The position numbers and the translations under genes were made by a program. A stretch of DNA of 64,000 nt from Wuchereria bancrofti (taxonomy: Eukaryota; Nematoda; Chromadorea; Rhabditida; Onchocercidae), in contig SSBO01000014.1 in assembly GCA_005281725.1 (NCBI GenBank), forward strand, positions 688,978-752,977. Reading direction: 5' to 3'. Positions 1-13,483 of this stretch are shown piece by piece. Below the pieces are notes generated by a model. It did no database searches, was not told the origin of the DNA, and worked only from the letters and a program-made list of their open reading frames with translations. Position 1 is the stretch's first letter, and the number at the start of each line of letters is the position of its first letter.

Positions 1-2189
1 TTCCATTTATTTTTTTTTTTCAGTTATTCGTTCTGATTGCGCTTACTTAATCAATATTTTCATTGCTAATTTGCAATCATCTGTTATAAGTTAACTGTTT
101 ATCGTTGATAAGATTGTAACCATGGTATTTATCTTCTTGCTGTAATTTTATGAATTTAAGAGTTCAACGCAATAGTCCTTACTAATTTTAACACTGACTA
201 AAACGATTCGCACCTATAAGTTTAAACTTTTTATAATTTCCTTTGTGATCATTGCTATTAGAGTCACTTTCTTCTTCATTTCAGAAGTCATCATCGAAAT
301 TATATTCTCATGTGACCACCAGTTGGTTTCCTCCTTTTCCAGCTATGATCGTCTCTTTTCCACCATATTTCATAATTTCCAAGTTTTGTTGGAGAAAGTC
401 CTTTTTTTTTTTTTTTTTGCAATATCAACTGGATTATACATGCTTGGAATGTAATGAAAAAAGGATTTTGCTTTTCTTATTTCTTCTACTCGATTTTGTG
501 CAAAATTTGTTAATAGTCGAAAATAGCGATCCAGTATACTGCACACTTAAAATTGGACCATAAAGTTATTGATGCATTTTTGAGTTCCAAACCGATTTAT
601 TACAAAATGAGCTGCTCATTCTTCAGTAAGTATTGCTAATAACTCCAATCGGGATATAGTGATACCTTTAATTGGTGCAATTCGGAATTTAGCAAATTTC
701 AAGGACGTTTTTATTTCTTTGAAATGCAGAATATACCACACTTGATGCATCTATGATGACATGAAGTTACATTTGCTTTGAACGGTGTTTTACAAGTCGT
801 CGTATTTGTTGGCCATTCATTTTATCAGAGATTTCCATGTTCTTTATCCTCTTCACTTATAAATTAATTCCAAGCGTTATTTTTTCTCCCATTTGAAAAA
901 ATAATTTGAACTGTATCATATTTGGGTCGAGAACACTCAAACTCTTCATTTGCTTTGAATGTGATGACGCATTATAAACAATTTTAAGTTAGATTGTAGT
1001 TTTACTTGAAGTTATAATTTCATGATGAGGAAGATAATGAATGACACTTACCTGATCCATTTTTGGACATACTCTTTCGGTGATGTTAGCATTGTAACTA
1101 ATCGCAAAAGTGGTTTCATCGTACTTGAGAAGTAAGTGTGCTTTGTTCTGAAGTAGTTTAATCAAGAAATTTAAGCAACCAAAACACAAACCAAAATTAT
1201 CGTTTAACTTAATTCTTGATTCTTTCTATAGCCGATCTCCCATTGCTTTTAGTCATATTTTCATTGAATTTTTCTAACACTTATTCGTTATCATTTAAAT
1301 TAGGCTTTTCTTATATGTTTCTATGAATTCTAATTTCCAGAACCAGTCTATTTCTGAAATATTAGTGCCAGTAACAATAGTTGTGTTCTGCTCCTCGTTC
1401 TAAATAACATTCAGTGTAAGTTAATATTTCATCATTTTGATGAAATAGTAACTTGCACTGAATTATGGTGCCTTTCTACATACTTATGATACACCGAAAT
1501 TCCTTCAAACAATTGAAATATCATGTAAAACCTGGTATAAAAAAATTGTGATATACCGAATTTTATCAAACAATTAAAATGTAATGCAAAATCTAATACT
1601 GTGATTGTCTCAAAAAAATTAAATATCATATTAGAATCATTATAAAACTTTCATGGTATACCGGGGTTAAATGTAATGTAAAAAGAAATCATGATGCACC
1701 GTGACTATCTTAAACAAAAAAAAAAAGAAAAAAGATATTATGGGAAATTTAATATAAAATATTGATGACATACAATTCCGATGTAACATGACTGTTTTAT
1801 ACTGAATTTTACTATCATAACCATTTTATACTAAATTTTACAAGACATCTCAATTGTTTAAGCGAATCGCGATTAAAAATATTATGTGAAAACTGATATA
1901 ATACAATTATGATACATTAAGATTCTCACAAATTAATGTGATGTAAAATGTAATGCAAAAAAAAAAAAAAAGCATGGTATACCGCAATTTCCACCAAACG
2001 GTTGAAATATCATGTGAAATCTAACGTAGCACTTTTTTCATACGATTATGGTACCATGTACTATCTAGTATGAAACATTTATGATATATCGAGATTCACT
2101 CGAACAATTGAAATGTCATATAAAATATCATATGAAATAAACCATGATGTACCAGATTCTTTCAAACAATTGAAATATGATGTAAAATC

Positions 2190-2227
<38 letters not shown>

Positions 2228-4737
2228 GTTGTATACCGTGATTTTAAAGAATATTTTTCTGGTGTACGACATGATATGGCCATGATGTTTTATGAAAACA
2301 TCTATTGCGGTTGTTGTTGATTATTGAATGAGATGTGATGTGTATTGTGGAAAATGATTACTTTTACTATCAGCATGAAATTTTGGATTCGTATTTTATA
2401 ACTTGTTTTTTGAATTATAAGTTACCCGAAATCTATTTAAAAGCGTCCAGTTTAGGATAACATATACTCGTAATATCGTTGAGACCATTCTGTTGTGATA
2501 TTATCGAATAAATCCATTTCGATGCTGGAGTATTATTAATGCTTAATATTAAAATTATTTATAGTAGCAAAATTTTTGACCCCAGAGATCAGTCATGGGT
2601 ATTCCAACGATTTGTTGTCGTTACTATATCGAAATATTGCTACCTAACTACGATTTCATTTATCTGGAGGTTGTTTTATTACCTTGTTTTATCACTTTAT
2701 TACCTTGTTAGTTATTCTTAACTTGAAATATCTTTCGTTATCTTGACTCCATTACATAGTAGGGTGTCCATTCTAGTCATAAAAAATGAAGTGTTTTTTT
2801 GACTCAGTTTGAAAATTTGGCAGTGTTTCACGTTCCGTCTCACTAACGACTTGAAGCATCTGTTTAAGAATCACTTTGGATATTAACGGTCACCTACATT
2901 GACTTCAGGAATCCACACTCAAAACTTACTGCTGAGTCTAGTCAATCCAATCATTCTAGCTTGTATTGTTTCATCCCATTGCTTTTGTAGTATTAAAAAA
3001 TAGTAAATACCAACCAGCCTTGATTACAGATCTTAAGAGAGAAGCAAAAGAAGAACAACAGTTCATCGTCTCTTAAAATGGTTTAATTAATATTAATCAT
3101 TATTAATACTAATCGTTGTGTCTTTATGTTCCCGCAAAAATACAACATTTACTTCCTACTGCTTTTTAACTAAGCTTAAAAATGATGGTAGCCTTCATAA
3201 TGGAAATTTGCTGTAATCCAGTTTGAATTGAAAATCTTTATGAATAACGGTTACATAAAACATCATACTACCTTCTTGATGAGATCATTTCGTAACCCCT
3301 TCGATATCTGATTAATCAAATAACGTTACCGTCCTAACAGAAATGAGGCCAGAACTTTTAAAAATCATTGTAATTTCGAAGGGAAATTTGAAAGACTGTT
3401 CAGTGCCACATACAGAATTGAACCATCCCACCTACCACTGATGTCACGGTAAGTAATAAACACAAGTGAAAGTTTTGGAAATTAAGTTATGAATAAAACA
3501 CAAAAATAAAAGAAAATCACCGAAGGAGCACACCTGAGATTAAATGACAGAGCAATCGACAATTCAAAACCATTTAGCTCCAACTAAAAACTACAAGTTG
3601 TCATGAATACAAGGGGAAATACAATAGCAAAAAATGTCATTTCACGGATTTGCACCTATTTACATATCAAGCCAATGAGTGCTTGGGCAAACTGATATGT
3701 TACAAATATACAAAAACCAAATAAAAACATCTTCAGGATTTCTAAACCAAAAGTCTTAAAAATTTTTTTCTATCATTTTCAATATTTTAAACTCTAATAG
3801 CACTAGTTACCTTCTTTCACAAATCTTAATTAATTTAAAACCAACAAAACCAGAAGTGGATTTTTTTTTCCCCTGTAAATTAAAATTGTTTAAAATACTT
3901 CATACTTTCCCCACTTATTGCTTGATCTTTTAAAACTACGAACAGTTTTGATCATCCTCAACTACTACCACCTACTGATAGGCAATTTCCAGTAACGAAA
4001 ACATTGCTTCATAGAGGAAAACATAACTTACACACACAAGCACATACATACATATACACACACACACACACACAGAATTTTCATCTAAATTACTCAGATG
4101 CAAATATAAGACTGTATCACGGCATATCTACTTTTCCTCCTTACTTTATAAATAGATTACAACAAATTCTGTATTTCCTTAAATTGAAAACAAGAAACTT
4201 AGAAGAAACCTCAAATCACTACCCTCCCCACAATAATTTAGTAGTGTTTCACAATACTGTACACAAGCCAGGATTATTAGGATTACCTTATTGAGTGGTT
4301 AAAAGAACCTACTCGTTGGACCGATTGGTTCCTATTTCCTACAGTTATTAACACTGTGGTAACAAACTCCATCGAAAGAGTTGTAAAACTGCCCCAAATA
4401 AACCTAGATGAGAGGAGGTAAGAAGAGGAAGGCAGAGAACAATAACGGATCGGAGGACAAGGAGGAAGGAGGTAGAAAGAAGTGTTTATAAATCTGTGCT
4501 CTACTTAGTCGCTAATATTACGATCAACACAACTCCAAGATGAAGTATAACTTCTAGCAATGGATCAGTTCAGATGATCCATGAAAAGTTAACTTCTATC
4601 ATAAAAGCTTTAATGAAATCCCCCATCTATTTAAAGCTTCCTGGAACTCTGCAGTTCCCATCCTTTGCTCGAAGATTCGCAAAGTTATCTTTTGGAAAGA
4701 AGAATTGAACAAGCCTTTTTGAACTCCTAAAAAAATA
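1..4737. other. Intergenic region, no gene recognised
   Basis: No reading frame here looks like protein-coding exon sequence; the short open frames are interrupted, biased or built on simple repeats. The stretch holds a degenerate tandem repeat (about 1480-2250), a 33-base poly-A run at 2194-2226, and a CA/CATA microsatellite at about 4031-4074. The part just below 4738 is downstream of the minus-strand gene and probably includes its 3' UTR. No clear AATAAA was found on the minus strand close to the stop. Confidence 0.6.
1480..2250. repeat. Degenerate minisatellite (about 50-65 bp units)
   Basis: A motif of the form TATACCG-A-ATT, followed by TCAAACAATTGAAATATCAT and then GTAAAATCT, recurs many times. 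Clear copies begin near 1486, 1548, 1973, 2079 and 2140, with decayed copies near 1602, 1652, 1692 and 1908 and a partial one near 2227. Adjacent good copies are about 50-65 bases apart. A-runs of variable length have expanded between some copies. No frame stays open across the array, so it is non-coding. Confidence 0.75.
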
Positions 4738-7700
4738 TCAACAAGCATTCATCTCAATCCTTCTCCAAAGATCAGCATATTCATTGACAACCTGAAAATG
4801 AAAAACAAATAGGGAGGAAGAGAGAGAGATCATTCGCCACCTATCAACAAACAAGCTGTGGTAATAAAAAAAAACTTCAATTTCATAAACCAAGACTTGC
4901 ATGACTTACTGAACGTAGCCATACTACATCGTTCATACAAGTTTCCACTATGAACTCTGACGAAATATCCCTGTTTCCAGCACTAACTTTCTCCAGCTGT
5001 AAAAAATAATGATGAACATATATGCGGGATATGAACTATGCATAATCATCGAAAAGCAATGCTATTCTGACCTTATCTTCGCAGTTCTTTAGGAGCATAT
5101 ACCGCATATGATGCAATTTGTGGTAAATTCTCGACAACTTTGCACAAGACCAACAAACCAAATATTCCTAAACAAAGTTTCAAAATACTAATAAAATTAC
5201 AATATAAAGATAACAGTTATAAAGCAAACTTCCAAGATTGGTCGTGTTCCAGATCCAGAGAATGAGAGAAGCTGTAATTAAACCCTTACCACAGCATGCA
5301 GTGGAGATCCAGACCCTGTATAACAAACTTCTTCAGCTTCCAGAGTATCATAATCGTAACCTTCATTACAAAACAACTGCACAACTTTCTCAACACCAGA
5401 AATGCCACAAGCCTAAAACAGCTATTTGAAAGTGATCAAAGATTTATCCTAAAGAGTTTTTCCTAAATCTCAAAAAAATTTCATAGCAATGTGCAAACTT
5501 TTTAAAGCGCATATTAATTTTAAACTCATAATGTTTCGAAACTCTTATACGTTGACTTCATTTCGAGAAAAGAATTGCCGGCTTTATTTTAACGAAATGA
5601 AACAGATTTACGCTTAAAATTTCATTCAAATGATCAGAATAATATGTAGCATTGAAAATTTGCAAATGCGAAAAATTGGAGTACATACGACTGACTTTTA
5701 TAAAGCAAAGAGAAGTGAAAAGTCTGAAGGAGGATTACCTGACAACTTAAGCCACTGCCCTCTGAATCGCACACCACGCATGACGAATAAAAATGCAGTA
5801 AATCCAAGTACCGCTGAATCCATTTCACTCGTAACTGTACTTTCTCTTTTCTTTCTTGGTTTAATTTATCGATGCCATTTAAAGCACATAAATAATTCCA
5901 ATCTGTAATTGGATATAATGAAATTGAAACAATAAGCTGATACATTAACTGGTAATATTTGCTGCCAACAACAACACCGTTTCCGAAAGACCCTCAAAAT
6001 TAATAGAAAAACGAATTATGAAAATTCAAATTCAATTTGCATGAAACCAATCATGCTTCCGCATAATTCTGATCTAAATCTCACAGAAAATTATTTTAGG
6101 ATACAAAACCAATCTCCTTCGTTCTTTTGCATTAATAGAATTTTAATACAACTCTAATACCTCATCTACTGTTATCTATTGCATTTGTCAAGTGGGTTAT
6201 GTTGAATAACCTCCTTACCGTTCTTTTGCCTTACTGTCTGGAGGAATGTCATATCAAGCGCATGATTAAGCATCGCTTTCACATATACAGACATTTGCTT
6301 TCGGACTGGATCATCAGTGAAAAGATCTTTCTGTTCTGATGCGATACTTGAGTTGGCTGAAATAATTCTTTATAATTCATTGAACAAATGGTATTTATGT
6401 TTAAGACTACTGAAATAAGCAACCACTTCCGCATGTAATTAATAATGGACAAAAAGATAATATCAGAGAAAGGGAAAAAATAATGTTAAACTATAAACAG
6501 CATAAATTTTTACCCATAAAAGTAAGAGTGACTGCCTCCGACTATGCACGTGTGAAAATTTTGCATACCTAATTTCAAGCAAATCAAAAGGTTTGGAAAC
6601 AGATTTTGGTAGATAATACACGGTAATATGCGATGTGGTGTGACTACCAGGAAACATACAGAATAACAATATTATGAAAATTAAATTGCTTAATATCTGA
6701 AAAATTACCAGATGGTCGCTCTTCATATTCAATGCTTATTGCTGGAAACATGTCTAATAACGGCATTTCTGGCTCGACTATGGACTCCGAACGACTGTGT
6801 TTGATGAAACGTACACGCACAACAATATAACTGTCAGCAATTTGATCACACCAACCAGAATACTGGAATAAATTGTTTGGTTATACAGCATTATCAATCT
6901 TGAAAACAAATCTTTCAAAATTACAAGAAAGATTTTTTGCGAACTTCAGAGTAACACTAGTCATGTGAAAAAAAAAAAAAAAAAACAGTTGTCGTTTGAG
7001 AAAACTAAAAATTTTCAAAAGTTTGCAAACCGTAGAGCTGTTTCTGTAAGTTATTTTGCCATCAAGGTTGAAAGGCGGATACTTCTGTAGCAAGTTCTGA
7101 TTATCAACTCTCCATAGAGGACAATCTTCTTTCAAGATATCAGCTTTGCAGACTACGAATGTCCCTTTCTGGAAAAAGAAGAGGGATTAACTATAATGAA
7201 AATTAGTAGTAAACGCTAAATGAAATGTAATACAAATCTGTCAAACATTAAAACAAATTAGCGTGTGCAGAAACGATACAAAAGCCATCTTGAAGTACAA
7301 TCAGATCAGTTGACAAGTAATATGAAGCTCAAATTTAAATTATATAAACAACAATGTATGGAAAAAGAGTACCCACCGCTAAATGTCCATCTACTGGATG
7401 AAACTTCGATAAAACGCTGTGCTCTGAAGATTCCGGATGCGTGTTGTGTCCTTTATTATTTCCCAATGGCAAAGAAGAGTTTCGGTCCCGGTAATACTCT
7501 GTAATAATGATACAATTATCAAACACATTTAGCAATAATATTAAAAGCAATGATATGAAATATAACAAACCTGAATCTACACGATTCCCTTCTCTTTCAT
7601 TCCAGTGCATTATGAGACGCCTTTTCTTACTAAAAACGGTCGTTTCTTTGTTTATACTCTCAGATGTGCTCCACTGCTCATTCTGCTTGTTCATAAGTTC

Positions 7701-10700
7701 TTCTTCGAAGCTTGAAAAACCGATATTACATAAAATGCAAACAACTGAAAGACGACCATTCCAAAAAATGAATCCCCATGAATGAATATTTTGACAGTCA
7801 TTAATTTGATAGACAAGCTGTCCACGCATGAAACATTCTTACGAGAATTATTTCATACGTTAGTATGTATGCTTTAGGTAAATGTTGTAATTAGTTCATC
7901 ATAAAACTCTAACCATGTAAATAAACCACCAAAACACCTCAATAATAAAATACTTCAACTTACTCTGATGCATGCCTTTTCTTTTTTTTGTGGTGATGCT
8001 TATGTTTATGTTTTTTCTTCCTTTTGCCTTTTGAGTCGGGACCTACCCATTCATAGTCACTGTCTCTTTTCTTTTTCTTTTTTTTCTTCTTCTTTGGTTT
8101 CTCATATTCTATCATATTCTCGTCGAATGATCTTCGGGGCAGTCTGATCAGTAACTTCGGAAGAGGTTGCTCCGACTGAGCTCTAAAAAAAACTAATGAA
8201 TTCAAGGCATAATAAATCATGCCTCAAGTCAATAAGCAATATTATAACTAATCAAAAATATCTCCTAAAAGATCTCACAACATGGTGAATAAGTGGAAAG
8301 AGTGAATTGAAAAGGGAAAGGAAGGAAAATGAGGAAAAAGCGACGTATAAGTTGGTCAGTAAGCATGAAACAAGGCTATAATGTTGAAAGTAACAATAAA
8401 GAGATCCTTAGCTTCAAATGCTTTAAAAATAATAACAATTAAGAACAACACAGAATTATTTATATCTTGATTTAAGTTGAACATTATTTCCTATTAAAAT
8501 ATATCTGGAAAAACGGACCCATTTTCGGCATCACAACCGGTTTTCGGCTCCATCCTAATCGTAATCACCGATGGTCCTATTTGTTGCTCACTTTTGGCAG
8601 TTTCTTTATCGCCAAGGGATTTCGTCTTTAAGAAACCAAATGATGAGCGATGTTGTTTACGGCGCAACAATAAGTCGACTATTGTTTGCGGTTCCGCTAT
8701 CTTTTGATCTATAAAATCAAGAATGAAAAGTGCTGAAGATTTTTATCACAATTACCAAGAACAAGAAAAAAGCTTACTTGACGAGTTTTCTGCGCGATGT
8801 TCATTGACAGCAGCAGGTGGCAATAAAGGAGTCGAAGGCACGGACGGTCTTTCTGATGCGGCTGAATGACGCTTTTTTGGTACAACATGTCTCCATAAAT
8901 CCTGAAATTCACCGATTGGATATACAATCGTAAATAACGGAAATCCATCTCTCCTTCCTTCCGAAACTATATCGTACTATACAGAATTATAATAATAACG
9001 AGAAACCACAAGATTTCAATAAACTATCTGTATCAATATTACCTGCTGATATTGTGGTTCATCGTTTCCAGTTTTTGTTTTAAGCTCTGGATGGGCACTG
9101 TTTATTCGTGCGAGTCTCTGTGCAACTTCTGCCTCTAGTCTTTGCTCTCGTAGCTGCGTCTCAGATACGGTTGCACCGGATGGTAATGGTTTACTTTCCT
9201 CCTCATCATCCTTGAAATTGTATGCATCGTCTGAAACTACAATCATTGCTTGTAAAATATAAAAAGTCAATATTTGAGGTATGAAAGAATTCTTCCATAT
9301 ATGTAGCTTTCTTTAGGATCATTGCAATCATCTGTTTTAGATCAAAACTGCAGTGAAGGTTTTCATCCCAAATTCCTAAAAGCTCTCTATGTAAGCTTCA
9401 GTTTCAGAGGCGCTTTGAAAACGGAGATTGATGAAATGGCAATTAATTTGAAATCTGAAACAAAAAATTCTATTTTGCAATCCTGCCGTTATTACCAAAC
9501 ATTACTTCGTGGATAAGATTCACACATCACGACCAATTCCAAAATGAGTAATAACCTTGAACTTAACAGTTTGATTGTAAGTCATAGTTTAGTATCTCGA
9601 TGGTTGATTTATACTTAATAACAAAAAAAATTTTTTTTGTCACTAAATTTAAAGACTTTAATTGTACTGCCTTCCCTATAGAAGAAAGGTGGTGATCTTA
9701 AAATAACCTTATACAGTCGTTCAACAAAAACCTGTTAAAACATAAATTATAAATAGATTTACCGTGTTCCTCAGTCTTGTGCACAGATTGCAAGAATGTT
9801 TTTGCTTTCTGCTTATATACTGGCACTTTGTTTGATTTGTTTTTCTTTTCCGTTGGTGGCATGAATAGAAAACGTGTTTTTGCTGAAGGAACATCGTTAC
9901 GTGTGGATCGTGGACGGGTAGCAGCAGCACTAGTGGAAGTATTGGATGAGGGAAAGAAGAAATTGCATAATGATGATGAAACACCGCCTGACGTGGATGC
10001 TGTGGGTGAATCTGGAGGCGTGAACTGCAAATAAAATACTGAGAAGATATGAAACAAAAGCACTAAACAATTTCGAAAATTTTTTTTCGATGTTTACACC
10101 ACAACAACTACCACACAAACTTTTTAACTCATCAAAATTTCATATAATTGCAGAATTTTAAAATAACTCTGATTTGATATTAACAAAAAACGTTACCTGG
10201 ACAGGGCTCAAACTGATTTTGTGGTCATCAGAAGTATCTGATCTCGTCATCAATACTGGGTCAAGAACCTGAAGCGGCTTTGGAACTTTAGACATAGGTG
10301 TCGATATAGCGTCTTTTTTGGCAACAAGTGAAAGAAGTCTATCCAACTCTTTATCTGCATCAGCTAATTCTTTTTCTCTTTTTAGTTTGATCTTTTCTCG
10401 AATTTTCGGTGTTACAAGTTGCGAGACACTGAAAAAAAATTTTTGAAATCTGAAATTAAATTCTGTTTTAATAGCTATCAAAAATAACTCACTTTCTGCA
10501 GACTTTTCTGATTGTGGCTATATAAGAAGCCCATCAAACTCATTTTTTGTATCGATCAGCTTCTTCTTTTTCTCACCTTACTCTCTTATTTACATTTCCG
10601 CCATAGGCAAAATATACTGTCCGGCAAAAGTATAAATGACAGTGGCATACTTCATCTGCTTACACAATGTTAAATATTTTTAATATTCCAAATACCATAA

Positions 10701-13397
10701 TTTTCCACTATGTGATTGTGGAATAGCTTATCGATCACTAAATATTAATTGACGAAAATCCTTAAAACTTACTTTACAGGCAGTTTAGTTGCACTAGAAC
10801 CTGTGGATGGTTCATTTAGCAAAAGTCGATGCATCACAGTAGGATCCATTTCATCGAGAACAGAGTGCATGACATCTTTTTCAGCGACAGATGATCCGCT
10901 AAACAAGTCAATGTCAGCCAGATCTATACTGGACCATGGCAAGTCTTCCAAATTATTATTGTCTGCTCCATTTTCATGAGGTGTACCCTGCAAAACATAC
11001 GTGCAGTCTCGAAATCTTGAGAAATACTTTGAAATTTTATCAATGAGAATGTATGAAAATGATGCGACTTTGATATTCCAGCCTACTAAATAACTCTTAG
11101 CCTTTTCACTCAACACTACTTACCGATGTTTGTTGAACTGTAGATGAAGAGCTTTGGCTAACTTCAGAAGGAGTTCCAACTGGAGTGGCATTTCGTACGC
11201 TAGAAGATACAGCACGCAATTCTGTAGGACGATTTGCAGCGTCTTGGTCGAAAGTTTTTTGTTGTGTAGTTGAATTACGCGAACCGACCGACATGGCAGC
11301 GATCTGTAAAGTACATAGCATAATGTACAAATCCTAATGCCCATTTAAACAATCAACAAGAAACTGAAGCAATATGCAAATTTTCTCGCCATTTTTAAAC
11401 AATCAATAAAGCAAATACCTGCACAGGAGAGTGAGCATTGGATGGATCATTTCCGCGTGACATGACGTAACTGGAGCTACTTTGTTGTGAACATGGTCGT
11501 ATAGTATTGACGGTTTCCGGCGCTGGTGCTCTTCCTACAGAGCCCGGCAAATGATCAATTGAACCAACATTTGAATGGTTGGGAACGGAAGATGGACCCA
11601 TGGAAGACGTCGAACAAGGTCTCATTTCATTTGAGCAATGGCTTTGGATGGAACCTGGTTGCCTGTCAATTACAAGCATTGCACTGGCAGGAGAAGACTG
11701 TGTTGAACCCATAGCGGCATTCGGTTGCTGACTTCGCTGTTGCGGGGTTGAGGGTTGTGAGCTTAGGTTATGCACATTACTATTCTCCACTTTACAAGGG
11801 AAAACATCTGAAATAATAAGGTTTTTGTAAATATGTCTACCTGCAGTAAAATACTGGAACTTTGGAATTTTAAATCAATTTACTTCACTCAGTTAAAAAC
11901 TTGGTTCTGGATGTGGCCAAATTTTAAACTGAATTAAGAACAGCAATATCTAAAATACCTGCATTAACCGGCATAGCAGAAGATGAAATAAGAGCGCTGC
12001 TGGCTGCAATACTGTTCTGCACTGTGAGCTCAATTTCACCTGGATTGAGACTTGTTGCATCGCTGAAATATCCAAGTTTTACATGTAGCAAATACGAAAC
12101 ATCGTTTCATAGCAATTCCCACAGTCAATTTTCTTTTGATAAATGTACAAAATATCCACGAGCCGTTTTTAGATAACTTGAATATCCACTACAGTTAGAA
12201 TCACACTGTAATCTTCAGTTGTGCAAAAAGAAAATTACTGCTGTTAAGTCTAAAAGAAAGCGTCAGAGATTGTAGCATTGACATAAGCCTTTATATGTGT
12301 CATATACATCTCCATAAAAAGATAAAACTTGCTTTGGTTTTAAAGTTCCGGCGGAGAAAACTGTATACATTGGCAAAATGGCAGCAACTTTAGCCTAGAA
12401 AATCGTAGAATCTATGGAAAAAAAGTAAATATTTTTGAAGGGGATCAAAACTTCAGAAGGAATTTGTAAGAATGGACGTGTAAATCTTAATTTCATGATT
12501 CAAAATAAAAATTGGATTTCAAAAAGAAAATGATTCAATCAGGAGTGAAACATATTTAATGTCGTATCTAATAGTAAAACTGATAGAACGTGCAAAAATA
12601 AAGGAGGATAAAATGGCGCAAAACCTGTTCAAGCCAAGCAGTATTCGCATTTGGGGCAGCAGGCCAGCTAACTGCTGCAATATTATTCAATTCGGCTGCA
12701 AACTGATTACCCAGAGTCAGCTGCGAACTGTTTGGTAATAAGCCAGCAGCACCTTGAACTGCCGAAAATTCTTGCAGATGATGAAGTGTTGAAGCCAGCA
12801 ACGGATTACTAACATTTCCAGCGGCTGGTGCTATACCTGGACAACAAAGGTGTAGAAAGTAATAGTTTACTTGCCTCATAGCGATTCTTTAAAAAAAAGA
12901 AAGAAAAAAGGAGCTAACAAGTAAAAAAACCAATGAGTTAGTAAGTTAAAGAAAAAACAACTCTATTCGTGAATTTCTTAATCCTAATATTTCATTAGCA
13001 ATAATGTTTGTATACTTTATTCTTCCGAAATTAATGAAGTAATGCAGTGCTTGTTCTATTTCTTAAAAATGCATCACATTGTGTTTTCACGGGTAAATAA
13101 GCTCAAGTAACAGCACTTACTGAAAAAAAAAAAAAAAACTCATGAAATTTCTTCTTTTATACTTACTGATTTATGCTATACTTAGATACTAGACATTTAA
13201 GAAGGAAGAGACCGACCAACTAGAAGCTATGATACTTGAAACGTCTATTCAAATCTAGGTCATAAGTAATCCACAAGAACATAAGATCGATCTGTTTTAT
13301 ACGTAGAAAAAGTCAGACCTGAAAAAGTGGATGCAAATGATGGATTGGTAAATCCAGGGGGTAAAAGCGGGTGAGAAGATGTATTCTGCTGTTCCAT
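4738..13397 (-). CDS. DUF4211-domain nuclear protein (QSER1/PRR12-like), ~1,200 aa
   Basis: Exons in transcription order: 13397-13319, 12836-12625, 12062-11959, 11807-11419, 11303-11124, 10987-10773, 10428-10197, 10024-9763, 9230-9043, 8901-8778, 8708-8519, 8182-7964, 7710-7571, 7498-7377, 7168-7031, 6862-6709, 6356-6219, 5902-5739, 5412-5290, 5167-5072, 4996-4910, 4791-4738. All join in phase except exon 2 to exon 3, where one base class is missing (a small unseen exon or another donor). The N-terminal ~700 residues are Ser/Gln/Pro-rich and low-complexity. A basic Lys/His-rich stretch follows (exon 8182-7964), probably nuclear targeting. The last ~250 residues contain CVVC, ACG, YDYDTLEAEE and CWSC, then a His-rich helix (HKLHH), which fits my memory of the DUF4211 zinc-ribbon-like fold. 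Molecular role is unknown; vertebrate relatives are chromatin-associated. Start chosen as the first ATG in frame with exon 2. Structure is fairly sure; family assignment is moderate. Confidence 0.72.
6569..6643 (-). other. Possible 75-nt cassette exon of the DUF4211 gene
   Basis: A 75-base block has a TAG acceptor above it and a GTATGC donor below it. It is open in the phase (1 to 1) required by both neighbouring exons, so it can be included or skipped without a frameshift. Included, it adds 25 rather hydrophobic residues just before the DUF4211 core. The acceptor is weak and the amino-acid composition is unlike the flanks, so skipping may be the default. Confidence 0.35.
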
Positions 13398-13483
13398 TCA
13401 TGCACACCTCTTCAAACACCCGGAAAATAACCCCAACATATCCGGGAACACTTGTACAACAATTAACAACACCCGTTCACGAA
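13398..13483 (-). promoter_or_regulatory. 5' leader of the DUF4211 gene with uORF and hairpin
   Basis: A TTTCAG acceptor on the minus strand ends at about 13484, so the leader before the ATG is ~86 bases and is either trans-spliced or joined to an unseen upstream exon. It holds a 13-codon upstream ORF starting at 13439 whose TGA (13400-13398) directly abuts the main ATG at 13397. It also has a 6-bp inverted repeat, CCCGGA at 13419-13424 and TCCGGG at 13441-13446. A second out-of-frame ATG lies at 13401. Confidence 0.5.

Noticed and set aside
4004..4294. 96-residue plus-strand open frame
   Set aside because: Built over a CA/CATA microsatellite with no recognisable domain or splice context.
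4738..13397. Cohesin loader (NIPBL/SCC2) as identity for the low-complexity gene
   Set aside because: The N-terminal bias and a Lys-rich patch looked similar, but no HEAT repeats follow; the protein ends in a short Cys-rich domain fitting DUF4211.
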